A stretch of DNA of 64,000 bases from NCBI RefSeq assembly GCF_002224365.1, contig NZ_CP022437.1:3224001-3288000 (forward strand). The letters are read 5' to 3'. The DNA is from Virgibacillus necropolis (GTDB lineage: Bacteria > Bacillota > Bacilli > Bacillales > Amphibacillaceae). The number at the start of each line of letters is the position of its first letter. Position 1 is the stretch's first letter. Positions 53,503 through 62,213 of this stretch are shown in pieces. The notes beneath the pieces were generated by a model, which saw only the letters and a list, made by a program, of their open reading frames with translations, was not told the DNA's origin and made no database searches. The position numbers and the translations under genes were made by a program.

Positions 53503-54465
53503 CTATCGAGCTAGAGCTTTTAAGGCAGAAATCCGATCGGCAAAACGGTTTGCCACTCTCTCCCCATCAACTCCCATAAGAATCGAGGTATTGGGGTCGG
53601 GATTACCCCACTGTCCCGTAAATTCGGTTACGGTCTGACCCGATGTCAGCAAACCCGACGTCTCAATTGACACAAAAGCCGGCTGCACCTCAAAAAGTTC
53701 AGGCCAAAGCGCATAAGCTACGGCAGGGACGTCGTTGTAAAAAATGCCTGACTCCGCTTCTTCGACTTGTAGCGAGGTGATGTATGCCTTCCGACGGAAT
53801 TCGGTAGCTCCTAGAAGGAAATCTCCGGGGCGAGTACTCGATGCCTTAATACGATCAAGGTTTTCGTTCGAAATCTTCACCTTTGAACAAACATCGAGAC
53901 CTACCTGAACGATTGGCGCCCCCGACTCGTACACCACGCGTGCGGCTTCCGGATCATTGGCTATATTGGCTGACGCCACAGGGGTAACATTGCCACTAAC
54001 ACGGACTGCGCCGCCCATTACGATAATTCTTTTCACCTTCTGTGCGAGACCTGGGTCGATGGAGAGGGCGAGCGCCACGTTGGTTACAGGTCCTAAAGCT
54101 ATAATGGTGATTTCGTTAGGTGCCTCGTTACAACGTCTCAAGATCTCCAATGCAGCATTTTCCTTGGACTCTGAAACAGTAGGCTTAGGGCGCTCAATGC
54201 CACCAAGTCCGTTGTCTCCATGAATGTGTTTGGCAAAGTTTGGTTGACGAACAAGGGGTTTGCCAGCCCCCCGGTAGACGGGAATATCTGTTCTTTCAGC
54301 CACTTCAAGTAAAGAAAGAGCATTGTATGTCGAAGTTTCCACCTCTATATTCCCAAATACTGTCGTCAAAGCTTCGATACGGATTTCCGGGGACGCGAGC
54401 GCAAGGTAGATTGCTGCAAGATCGTCAGTACCAGGATCAGTATCAATAATTACTCGTTCCACCAT
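53503..54465 (-). CDS. Inosine/uridine-preferring nucleoside hydrolase
   Basis: This 320-residue enzyme has the calcium-binding motif DTDPGTDD (8-15) and GNIEVETSTYNALSLLEVA. HIHGDNGLGG, ALGPVTNVALAL and NIANDPEAARVV complete the family pattern, with the later NDVPAVAYALWPELF containing the active-site Asp region. It splits ribonucleosides into base and ribose. The gene is GC-richer than its neighbours (32 of 60 bases are G or C at 54001-54060), which suggests acquisition from another lineage. It sits between the deaminase and BtpA genes. Confidence 0.9.
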   Translation of the reverse strand: MVERVIIDTDPGTDDLAAIYLALASPEIRIEALTTVFGNIEVETSTYNALSLLEVAERTDIPVYRGAGKPLVRQPNFAKHIHGDNGLGGIERPKPTVSESKENAALEILRRCNEAPNEITIIALGPVTNVALALSIDPGLAQKVKRIIVMGGAVRVSGNVTPVASANIANDPEAARVVYESGAPIVQVGLDVCSKVKISNENLDRIKASSTRPGDFLLGATEFRRKAYITSLQVEEAESGIFYNDVPAVAYALWPELFEVQPAFVSIETSGLLTSGQTVTEFTGQWGNPDPNTSILMGVDGERVANRFADRISALKALAR

Positions 54466-54673
54466 ATTAATTTCCCCTTATATAAGTAAATTTATTGTCG
54501 GTTCTACAAAATATAAAAGCATCATCATGATACACAGAAAAATCACAAATGCCAACGATAAAAAAATATTGTTTAGGTATAAATTTCATCGTTTTTTTAA
54601 GACTAACTCTTCTTTGAGTGGAAGTTTAGTTTATATAAGGGGCTCAATTAGCCCCTTATATCCATCATCATAT

Positions 54674-55504
54674 TTAAACTGTGAAAGTTTCTTTGCTACT
54701 TTGTCTTTCCTTATCTACCCCTTCACAAAAACGACGCGTTTTTTCTTCGTCAACTGGATTTGTCATTATATCGTCAATCTTGGAACCATATCCAAAAACT
54801 GCCCCATCAGCATATTTAAGAAGATTTGCGGTCTCGACTTTCATTCCACTTCCAATAATTATAGGCACATCAGGCACTGCTTCTCTAACTGCCTTTAAGT
54901 TTTCTACTGATGGAGGATCTGCCGATTCCTCTCCGGCCAAGATCAGTGCGTCAGCCATTCCACGATAAGCTGTATCTCGTGCCAAAACCCCCAAAGGTCG
55001 AGGCGCTAATGGAGCAGCATGTTTTGTTTGAATATCTGCGAAGACCTTGACATTCTCTAGACCAAGATGTTTTCTATACCTCATTACTAAGTGGGCTTCA
55101 GCATTGATAAAACCTTGGTCAGTTATATACGCATCAGTAAGTATATTAAGCCTAATAAACTCAGCTCCAACCACCCCAGCTATCGCTAACGCAGCTTTCC
55201 AAGAATTTCTTAGTATATTAATACCCATAGGAAGATCGACTTCCTTACGAATTTCGTGAGCTATCATTGTCAGCGATGCCACAGTTTCAGGTTCCATCGT
55301 ATCAGGGTAAAAAGGATAATCGTTGAAGTTTTCTATTATAACGGCATTGGCCCCACTCTTTTTTAAACTTCGTGCATCTCGTAGAGCAGATTCCAAAACT
55401 TGATCTAGATTCCCATTATATAGAGGTGAACCAGGTAGAGCTTCTAAATGAACCATACCTAATACTGGTTTTTCTACACCAAAAACATCATTTAATACTG
55501 TCAA
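54674..55504 (-). CDS. BtpA/SgcQ-family TIM-barrel protein
   Basis: This 276-residue protein has the BtpA signatures KPVLGMVHLEALPGSP near the N-terminus, SGANAVIIENFNDYPFYPD, MGINILRNSWKAALAIAGVVGAEFIRLNILTDAYITDQG and GSGMKVETANLLKYADGAVFG. Members are found in photosystem assembly (BtpA) and sugar or nucleoside loci (SgcQ, NupX-type), and the reaction is not settled. The start is probably TTG 55504 after AAGGAGGAG. In this island it may process the ribose-derived product of the nucleoside hydrolase. Confidence 0.85.
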   Translation of the reverse strand: MTVLNDVFGVEKPVLGMVHLEALPGSPLYNGNLDQVLESALRDARSLKKSGANAVIIENFNDYPFYPDTMEPETVASLTMIAHEIRKEVDLPMGINILRNSWKAALAIAGVVGAEFIRLNILTDAYITDQGFINAEAHLVMRYRKHLGLENVKVFADIQTKHAAPLAPRPLGVLARDTAYRGMADALILAGEESADPPSVENLKAVREAVPDVPIIIGSGMKVETANLLKYADGAVFGYGSKIDDIMTNPVDEEKTRRFCEGVDKERQSSKETFTV

Positions 55505-55570
55505 AGTAAACTCCTCCTTATTATTCGTTGACTTCTTGTCATACGATTCACATTACTATCTTCTAATTAT

Positions 55571-55735
55571 CTAATCGATAACCTTTGGCTGTGCCTTAGA
55601 ATCCGCCCAACTTAGCGTGGGGTTTCCACGCCAGCCAGCCGAAGCTTTGATCGTTAGAACAGTGGGCTCGGTAGGGAGCACCACCTCTGTTCTCACGAAA
55701 AAATTCCCCTCGGGTAACAAGGCAAGTCTATGCAT
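55571..55735 (-). CDS. Short ORF coupled to the SDR gene, probably a truncated gene head
   Basis: ATG 55735 overlaps the SDR stop (ATGCATAG), suggesting translational coupling. The 54-residue product (HRLALLPEGNFFVRTEVVLPTEPTVLTIKASAGWRGNPTLSW) looks like the N-terminal beta-strands of a larger protein and then stops. The DNA is GC-rich like the SDR gene, so both arrived together and the 3' part was lost where the AT-richer BtpA segment begins. The family is not recognised. Confidence 0.4.
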   Translation of the reverse strand: MHRLALLPEGNFFVRTEVVLPTEPTVLTIKASAGWRGNPTLSWADSKAQPKVID

Positions 55736-56558
55736 GATTCCCAATCTTTTTTTCAATCTGATTTATTGGCAGTGCAACATCCGCATCCAAACTAGGTGGT
55801 CGGAGTTGCGCTGTGATTCCCCCATCGACAACTAGGACATGACCTGTAATATATGAAGCTTCCGGTGAAGCTAAGAAGCGAGTAGCGTGCGCTACGTCTT
55901 CGGGAATTCCAAGCCTTCCAAGTGGGATAAGATCAGCGGGCGAGGACTCTCCCCCGACAGCAGTTCGGTTTTCGACCAAGAAGACGCCCGGCATCACAGC
56001 ATTAACCCGAATTTGCCGCGGAGCTAGGTCGAGCGCCATTGCTCGGGTAGCAGCCTCAATCGCGCCTTTAGTCGCATCATAAGCGACACGATTTCGATGT
56101 GCCCGTGTAGCCCCTCCAGAGCTCATATTGATGATGGATCCTCCATCGCCTTGGCGGACCATGGCTTTGGCAGCCAACTGACTGCAGAGATAAAGTCCAC
56201 GAAGATTCACATTCATAAGGTTATCCCACATGTCGGGGTCTGTTTCGAGAAAGTGTCGTTCCGAGTGTGGTCCGTGGGCGATGCCCGCATTGTTAACCAG
56301 CACGTCAATACCGCCTTGGAAATTATGGGCTTGCTCAAAAAGCCTTTCTACATCGTCTTTTGACGAGACATCCGTATGTACGAAAAGGCCTTTCCCCCCC
56401 AAGTCGGCGATTTCCCGCACACATCTCTCGCCGGCGTCTGTATCAACGTCCGCGATAACTACCGAAGCACCTATTTCAGCAAAATCTAGGGCAATACCTC
56501 GACCGAGTCCCTTTGCACCACCGGTCACGATAACTCGTTGCTGTAGTCTATCACTCAA
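55728..56558 (-). CDS. Short-chain dehydrogenase/reductase (GC-rich)
   Basis: This 276-residue SDR has TGGAKGLG (12-19), the NAD-favouring ADVD after beta2, NNAG (89-92), Ser147, Tyr160 and Lys164 (YDATK). A C-terminal extension beyond VVDGGITAQ (LRPPSLDADVALPINQIEKKIG) is unusual. The stretch 56101-56160 has 36 G/C in 60, against 21 in 60 at 57121-57180 in the next gene, so it is compositionally foreign. It probably oxidises a sugar released in this nucleoside-type island. Confidence 0.88.
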   Translation of the reverse strand: MSDRLQQRVIVTGGAKGLGRGIALDFAEIGASVVIADVDTDAGERCVREIADLGGKGLFVHTDVSSKDDVERLFEQAHNFQGGIDVLVNNAGIAHGPHSERHFLETDPDMWDNLMNVNLRGLYLCSQLAAKAMVRQGDGGSIINMSSGGATRAHRNRVAYDATKGAIEAATRAMALDLAPRQIRVNAVMPGVFLVENRTAVGGESSPADLIPLGRLGIPEDVAHATRFLASPEASYITGHVLVVDGGITAQLRPPSLDADVALPINQIEKKIGNHA

Positions 56559-56911
56559 TTGTATTCACACTCCATCCGATTTCAATTATTAATATGTTTG
56601 GCAAAGTTCAATCACTTGTTACACTATAATCTCTAATCTATTTGTGGCTGCTAATTTTAAGAGTTGTTTTATGTAAGCCTTTTCAATATTTCTGTTAGAA
56701 AATTTCAAGTATTAAATTTTCCTGGGTTTTAATTCCCTTTGAATATAAGGCTTAGTCAACTCAAACTCAGTTTGCTCCTGCATTTGGATACAGCGAAAGT
56801 CCACTTGTTCTTTCAATCTGTTATTTAAATTGATTTACACCATTTGTCTCACCTCCCTTATATCTTTATACACTAGTTATTCTAGGTTACATATACAGCA
56901 AATATCGTTCC
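56559..56911. other. 353-bp AT-rich spacer
   Basis: I see no gene or convincing terminator here. CTCACCTCCCTTATATC near 56850 is RBS-like on the minus strand, but only a short non-coding frame follows. A promoter for the SDR-to-ECF genes may lie here. Confidence 0.35.
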
Positions 56912-57652
56912 CTATTCCAATACTATAGTAGTGTAATCGCCTAACGTATCAGAAAACCAACATTGTAAATCAGCTTCCCTTTTATAGAGATAAAGTGACT
57001 TCCCGTTAATAAGTTTCATCGGTATATCGTGTCCAGGTACCAAAATACTGCCTGTCTTTCTCATCCATAAACTCCATAAGTAATCAATTGAGTTTTGACT
57101 TTCTGACAAGTTTAACGTCATGTCTACATTGCCTGATAAAAGTTCAGTCCTATTTTTAGCTGCATCACCACTAAATAACAAATCATAATCACCATTATCT
57201 ACACTGTATGCCATGTGACCTGGTGTATGGCCTTTAGTTTGATGAGCAACAATACCAGGAACAACTTCTTCAAGATGGTCAACTAACCTTGTTTGAGGAG
57301 AACGATTTAATTCCTTAACATACAGTTCAGGTACGTCCGATTCTCCGAGTGGTTCATTTAAGGCCCAATTCATATCCACTCGACCCACTACAATGGTTGC
57401 ATTAGGAAACAAAGTCCAATTTACACAATGATCCCAATGCGTATGGGTCAATAGAACCATTGTTATATCATCGGGAGATAAACCTTTGTCATGCAGTCTT
57501 CTTAATAGAAGTTTCCTAACACCAAAACTGCCGACATCAATAATAATATTCTGGTCATTTTGGGATAACAGGGAAATTGTACTCCATCCAAGCCCTCCAT
57601 GGGTTGAAGACTTTCCAGGAAATCCTTGGACAAATATGTTGTAGTCAAACAT
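56912..57652 (-). CDS. Metallo-beta-lactamase-fold hydrolase
   Basis: This 246-residue MBL-fold enzyme has the di-zinc motif THTHWDHC (His70, His72, Asp74, His75). A metal-ligand histidine is in TKGHTPGHMAYS, FSGDAAKN supplies an aspartate and VPGHDIPMKL supplies the last histidine. The ATG at 57652 follows AAAGGGGGG. The family includes lactonases and glyoxalase II-type thioesterases. Position at the head of the nucleoside/ECF island suggests a lactonase step after an SDR, by inference. Confidence 0.87.
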   Translation of the reverse strand: MFDYNIFVQGFPGKSSTHGGLGWSTISLLSQNDQNIIIDVGSFGVRKLLLRRLHDKGLSPDDITMVLLTHTHWDHCVNWTLFPNATIVVGRVDMNWALNEPLGESDVPELYVKELNRSPQTRLVDHLEEVVPGIVAHQTKGHTPGHMAYSVDNGDYDLLFSGDAAKNRTELLSGNVDMTLNLSESQNSIDYLWSLWMRKTGSILVPGHDIPMKLINGKSLYLYKREADLQCWFSDTLGDYTTIVLE

Positions 57653-58745
57653 TACTAACCCCCCTTTCACCTTAGTACTAAAAAATTCACACTTGAAATT
57701 CAGTCAAAAGAAATTTAAATGCATTTTATGAGGTTTCGATTAATTGGCACATATAGTTTTCTGAATATATCAAATCAATTATTTTATCCAATTATAACAA
57801 AGATTAAATAAATTACAACACTTTTTATAAACTTTTGTTTTTTAAATAATAAAATGTTTATGTTGTCTTTGTAGATAAAATTATTTATAAAGGATTAAAA
57901 CGTAGATGAAGAAAGGATTTGAAAGAGTTTAAAAAGTAAATAGGGGTTGAAATTTGATTAGTCGTTTGCGTTGTGGGGAATTTGTCATGGTTGGTTAAAT
58001 ATAAAAATTATGTTTACCTAGATGTTATCGAGATCCATTTGCAAAACATACCAATAACGAGATCAAACTTTATTATAAATTATCGAACTTTGAAAAATGA
58101 CAAAAAAATAGCAGGAAAGGTTCGGGTGTCCTACCTGCCGGATGGTTAGAAAATCAAGGGTTTATTATTCGGGGCGCAAACTGAAAAATAAGCAAAATAA
58201 AGAAAAGGCTTTTTTCTAACAAATGTGGATTGCACCATTGGGCTGTCCCTCCGAAATAGATTTGGGTCTGCACACGATTCGCCCCCTCGAAAACATTTGT
58301 TGTTATTGACATAAAATCAATAGATTGCGACATGAATTGATGGGTGATTGATTATCACTGTGGAAATACACTTTGCGGTCCTAAGAGCTCACGATGAGTC
58401 TCCTGCAAGCAAACCGCTTACTGCGGAGCCCATCACCTTCGCTTTCTTGCATGAAAAGCAAAGAATCGTCAGTGTTTCATTACCCGAAGGAAATTGAGGG
58501 TCTTCGTGTTTCCCTGATGTTATGGTACAATCTATTGCAATATGGTGTAATAGTCTTTAAGGCAGTTGTTCTCGCTGGCTATTGAAAATTTTTATGGTAT
58601 TACATCTTGTATGATCCTATAGTAAGCTTCTATGTGAATTTTCATCTAACCTGAATCTTTTAAATAGTTTACATCAACTGCCTGAATTAAAAACAACAAA
58701 TTTTACAGAACGAGACTAAAGAATAAATAAGGAAGTGGATATCAC
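57653..58745. other. 1.09-kb non-coding region between divergent MBL and HTH-PfkB genes
   Basis: There is no credible gene. The first 400 bp are very AT-rich. A small stem GCAGGAAA ... TCCTACCTGC lies at about 58111-58139. Around 58360-58500 is a GC-richer block (CTCACGATGAGTCTCCTGC, ACCGCTTACTGCGGAGCCCA, GCATGAAAAGCAAAGAATCG) that looks like a degenerate copy of an intergenic repeat. Only one copy is visible in this window, so the assignment is from general appearance. Confidence 0.35.
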
Positions 58746-59837
58746 ATGGATAAGGAAAAGCAAATTCTAAACCAGCTTCGGCTAAATCCATTTAGTTCAC
58801 AGCAGGAATTGGCGAATAAGGTTGGGTTATCAAGGCCGGCAGTCGCTAATTATATAACGAATTTGACAAGACGCGGTCTGATTAAGGGACGCGCCTACAT
58901 TTTGCAGGAGGAGTCATCAATCGTCTGTATCGGCGGAGCCAACATCGACAGGAAAGCACGTACAAGCCAGAAAGTTCGTTTATATTCGTCAAATCCGGTA
59001 ATAGTTACAGAAGTTTGTGGTGGTGTAGCACGTAATTTCGCGGAAAATTTAAGCCGGCTTGGCATTAGTACATCACTTATAACATGTGTTGCTGACGATA
59101 AAGAAGGATCCTGGCTATTGAACGAAACAAAAAGTCAAGGGGTAGATGTTAGTCAAGTGTGGGTGTTCCCAACCGAACGGACTGGCACATACACCAACTT
59201 GCTGGATACTACTGGAAAGAGCGTTGTCTCTATGGCCGATATGAATATCTATGATCAATTAAAACCTGAGGTACTGGAAGAAAAATGGTCGCAAATTATT
59301 GCGGCAAAAGCTGTTTTACTGGACACGAACTTACCAGAAGAAAGTATCGAATATATGATAAAACGACTGAAAGATCAAAAAACACCAATATTCATTGATC
59401 CAGTATCACCTGCCAAAGTCCGCAAACTGCCACGTTGTCTGGAAGGTGTCGTATTGTTAAACCCTACAAAGGCAGAGGCAGAAGTGCTTTCAGAAATGAC
59501 CATTGCCACTATTGATGATTGTCAGGAAGCTTGTGAACGGATAGTTAAGCGTGGTGTGCAAAATGTTATTATTACTTTAGAAGGTGAGGGAATTTATTAT
59601 TTTTCCGGAAAAGAATCCGGACATCTTTCTCTATATCAAACAGATGTGGTTGACGATACGGCTAATAAATATGTGTTTGCTTCCTGTGTCATTTACGAAT
59701 TGATGAATGATGAACCGCTACTGAACGCATGCAAATTTGGTCTTGCCGGTTTTTATTTAACATTAAAAACAGAAAAAACTAATTCCTCCTATTTGAAACC
59801 AGAGAAAATTCATGAGATAGTGAAGGAATTTTCTTAG
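58746..59837 (+). CDS. HTH-PfkB fusion lacking the catalytic GAGD motif
   Basis: This 363-residue protein has an N-terminal winged helix (QILNQLRLNPFSSQQELANKVGLSRPAVANYITNL, residues 6-40) and a PfkB/ribokinase fold (SIVCIGGANIDRKA, EVCGGVARNFAENLSRLG, LITCVADDKEGSWLL, LLNPTKAEAEVLS, NVIITLEGEGIYYF). At residues 303-309 the family motif D-T/S-T-G-A-G-D reads DDTANKY, so the anion-hole glycines and the catalytic Asp are gone. Related HTH-PfkB proteins act as pseudouridine or nucleoside kinases. Here a pure ligand-sensing regulator seems more likely. It faces away from the MBL gene. Confidence 0.85.
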   Translation: MDKEKQILNQLRLNPFSSQQELANKVGLSRPAVANYITNLTRRGLIKGRAYILQEESSIVCIGGANIDRKARTSQKVRLYSSNPVIVTEVCGGVARNFAENLSRLGISTSLITCVADDKEGSWLLNETKSQGVDVSQVWVFPTERTGTYTNLLDTTGKSVVSMADMNIYDQLKPEVLEEKWSQIIAAKAVLLDTNLPEESIEYMIKRLKDQKTPIFIDPVSPAKVRKLPRCLEGVVLLNPTKAEAEVLSEMTIATIDDCQEACERIVKRGVQNVIITLEGEGIYYFSGKESGHLSLYQTDVVDDTANKYVFASCVIYELMNDEPLLNACKFGLAGFYLTLKTEKTNSSYLKPEKIHEIVKEFS

Positions 59838-59870
59838 AATGAGAAGTAGGTTCCTTTGCCTTGGGAACAA

Positions 59871-60149
59871 TTATAGACAAAAGACGTGAGTAGCTTGATA
59901 ACAGTTGTCAGAACCATAATCATGACATTTAGTTGTAAAAGTGAAGGACATTCCCGCGCTTAGTGAAACAATACTGGGACAGGAATTTGTTGTTTCACCA
60001 GGCGGGAAAGAAAGGTGCGAATCAGGCTGTGGCAGCTGTACGCCTTGATTCAGAAGTACAAATGATAGCGTGTTAACGATTAATAGTATAAAGATATGAA
60101 AGTAAATATTGGTTAGATGCTTATTACAATTTGTAATATAAATATTCAA
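59871..60149 (-). CDS. Hypothetical small Cys-containing exported protein (weak)
   Basis: This 92-residue frame starts at TTG. An N-terminal hydrophobic segment (HIFILLIVNTLSFVLL) could be a signal anchor. The remainder has four cysteines (NSCPS, TKCHD, DNCYQ, VFCL), as in small exported peptides. There is no clear RBS and no recognised family. It may be real or chance. Confidence 0.25.
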   Translation of the reverse strand: MNIYITNCNKHLTNIYFHIFILLIVNTLSFVLLNQGVQLPQPDSHLSFPPGETTNSCPSIVSLSAGMSFTFTTKCHDYGSDNCYQATHVFCL

Positions 60150-60167
60150 ATGAGTGAATTAGAATTC

Positions 60168-60206
60168 AATAAGATTCTTGGTTTTATTAAATTCAAGAAT
60201 CTTATT
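60168..60206. terminator. 12-bp perfect inverted repeat
   Basis: AATAAGATTCTT (60168-60179) and AAGAATCTTATT (60195-60206) form a perfect stem with a 15-nt loop. It lies between the HTH-PfkB gene and the resolvase chimera, without a clear U-tract. It may be a terminator for the resolvase-like gene, or an element end. Confidence 0.4.
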
Positions 60207-60291
60207 ATCGCTGTGATACTGGCGAATTCCTGCAATCATTCTTGAATCCGTTCTACCCCTTAAGCAAAACCTAACCTTTAATTTAGTATTT

Positions 60292-60909
60292 TTACAATAA
60301 ACCTTTTTCCTTCTTCTCTCTTATCAATATGCTTTTTAAAATGACAGTACATTCCTCTACTTCCTTATAGGAATGATTTTTCAATAAGGAAAGGGCATCT
60401 TCCATATGTTTCTTACTGAATTTTTTTGGTCTTCCTCCCCTGAAATCAGGTTTTTGCTTTGCTATCGCTTTACCTTCGCGCGTTCGCTCTACAATCATAT
60501 CTGTTTCAAATTCCGCAAAGGCAAGCATGACACTCAAAATTAATCTTCCTGTAGGTGTATCTTCTACAAGACCCATATTCAAGACATGGACTTTTACTCC
60601 TCTTTCAAACAGTTCTTTCACTGTATTGATCCCGTCAGCTGTTGATTGGGCGAATCGGTCTAATTTTGTTACTACCAAGGTGTCACCTTGCCTTAACTCT
60701 TCTAGTAGCTTTACAAATTCAGGACGTTCTTTTTTGGTTCCGGTAAATTTATCCTTGTAAATCATGCTGCAGCCTTTGTTCGTAAACAAAATCCGATTTC
60801 CAATCTTTAAATGTGGAATCTGTTTTCCATGAACCATCGCATAAATGGTATCCGTATGAACCCCAAGGTAATTTGCGACCTCTTTTACTGTTAGTGTTTG
60901 CCGTTCCAA
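60292..60909 (-). CDS. Chimeric HTH-resolvase protein (serine recombinase without catalytic serine)
   Basis: Residues 1-43 are the excisionase-like HTH ([37 protein letters not shown]). The rest is a resolvase missing its first 35 or so residues: [90 protein letters not shown], and a C-terminal HTH. The usual YARVST segment with the nucleophilic serine is absent. The TTG start and RBS (GAAAGGGGGAC) come from the duplicated HTH segment. It is a 205-residue fusion that could bind DNA but not cut it. Confidence 0.8.
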   Translation of the reverse strand: MERQTLTVKEVANYLGVHTDTIYAMVHGKQIPHLKIGNRILFTNKGCSMIYKDKFTGTKKERPEFVKLLEELRQGDTLVVTKLDRFAQSTADGINTVKELFERGVKVHVLNMGLVEDTPTGRLILSVMLAFAEFETDMIVERTREGKAIAKQKPDFRGGRPKKFSKKHMEDALSLLKNHSYKEVEECTVILKSILIREKKEKGLL

Positions 60910-61160
60910 TGTAAGTCCCCCTTTCAATAAAAAAATGCTGAAGATGAAGTGAAAAAACGTAATCAAAGGTAATAAAACACTTTCTATCTTTATAATCGAA
61001 AAAAGGTTTGATTTGGTGGTATTTATTTTAAACTTTTTTAAAAAATATGTTAAATACTAATAAAAAAATGCCTGGCTTCCTAGAAAAATCTTCTAGGTGG
61101 ACAGGCATTTGCTGGTTTTTGGAGTGGGAAGATTGCATTAATTAAAATGGAAAAATTTTC
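60777..61160. repeat. Copy B of the segment duplicated from 42216-42640
   Basis: TTCGTAAACAAAATCCG and the following 380 bp match copy A closely, including the HTH gene head, its RBS, the AACGTAATCAAA-type upstream region and the terminator. The junction to the resolvase fragment lies at about 60777, just left of the matching DNA. Confidence 0.85.
61066..61110 (-). terminator. Terminator of the second opuAC-like gene (within copy B)
   Basis: AAATGCCTGGCTTCC and GGTGGACAGGCATTT form an imperfect stem. On the minus strand it is followed by TTTTTTTATT. It lies about 200 bp after the opuAC-like stop and is a diverged copy of 42501-42545. Confidence 0.65.
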
Positions 61161-61313
61161 ACTTTGGTTGAATCAAAGCAAATATTGATGTTATCAAAGC
61201 GATTTTAAGCAAATTAGTTTTGATTTTGTATAGGTTGGGTTTATTCACCTAATTTTGTCTATGTTGCACTAAAAATAGATGTAGTTTTGATTTAATTGTA
61301 CTCAATTGCGATG

Positions 61314-62213
61314 TTATTCTTTCGGCTGTAAATCCTCAATGGAGTCAATGTCCATATAAGATGGTACAGCTAATCCAATCTTAGCACCTGTAAAGCTCGG
61401 TCCTAGATCTTCAAAATCACCTTCATACTCAGCATATAATGCACCATGTGTTATTGGCATCCATGGTGCTAGAGATGCATCAGAATCACCTGTTGCTATT
61501 GACTTAAACAAAATAGCTGGATCAACTGGTGTAAGTGTGACATTAAAACCTTGTTGTTCCAATACAATTTTAGCTACATTTGCTGTAAAAGTTGCATCGG
61601 CCCAAGGTGTTAAAACTAATTCTATTGGAGTACCATCTACGGTCTCTACTCCTTTTGTCCATTCTGCAACCTTTTCCTTATTTTCATCTACCCATTCTTG
61701 TGTTACTTCTTCAATATCTTTTTCTTGGGCTTTTAACAAGGCTGATTCTATTTCTGGTATTTCAAAATGAAGTCGATCAATAATTGTATAAGCGATAGGC
61801 ATTTCATCCTTTAGGCCTTTTCTTGCAATTGTTGTACCTGATTCTTCTTCCCCATAGACACCTTTAGGATCTTCTAAGAACTTTATATCCCATTTGGCAA
61901 ACATATAATGAGGAGACCATGCAGTAATAATAATTGGTTCTTCATTAGAAATGGCTTCACTTAATTCTGATAACATTGCACCTGTTGAAGACAGTTTCTG
62001 TTCCCATCCATCTAGGCTATCGTATGCAGATATAGCTTTTTCATTTTTTTTAGTTTGTCCAGCACCAGGCTCAAGACCAGTAATGGTATACTCCATTTTT
62101 TCACTAACACTGGCATCAGACTGTACATTTCCATCATCCGATCCGCAACCTGCAACAATAAGGGATAAGGATAAACCAGAAATTAACCCTAATTTTTTCC
62201 ATTTGAATCTCAT
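61314..62213 (-). CDS. Glycine betaine-binding lipoprotein, OpuAC type (orphan copy 2)
   Basis: This 299-residue paralog of the protein at 25051 has lipobox VAGCGSD, EPIIITAWSPHYMFAKWDIKFLEDPKGVYGEEE, LVLTPWADATFTANVAKIVLEQQGFNVTLTPVDPAILF and ASLAPWMPITHGALYAEYEG. The tryptophan cage residues are all kept. It too lacks adjacent ATPase and permease genes. The ATG at 62213 is preferred because the in-frame GTG (62225) overlaps GAGGAG. The two copies share their last residues (GLAVPSYMDIDSIEDL) and very similar starts, so one derives from the other by duplication. Confidence 0.92.
   Translation of the reverse strand: MRFKWKKLGLISGLSLSLIVAGCGSDDGNVQSDASVSEKMEYTITGLEPGAGQTKKNEKAISAYDSLDGWEQKLSSTGAMLSELSEAISNEEPIIITAWSPHYMFAKWDIKFLEDPKGVYGEEESGTTIARKGLKDEMPIAYTIIDRLHFEIPEIESALLKAQEKDIEEVTQEWVDENKEKVAEWTKGVETVDGTPIELVLTPWADATFTANVAKIVLEQQGFNVTLTPVDPAILFKSIATGDSDASLAPWMPITHGALYAEYEGDFEDLGPSFTGAKIGLAVPSYMDIDSIEDLQPKE

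Noticed and set aside
53503-56558. Many long open frames on the opposite strand of the GC-rich nucleoside hydrolase and SDR genes
   Set aside because: They are antisense shadows: no RBS, no recognisable domain, and they mirror codon structure of clearly conserved genes.
58394-58585. 63-codon ORF in the 57.7-58.7 kb gap
   Set aside because: No RBS and it overlaps a GC-richer repeat-like block; more likely non-coding.
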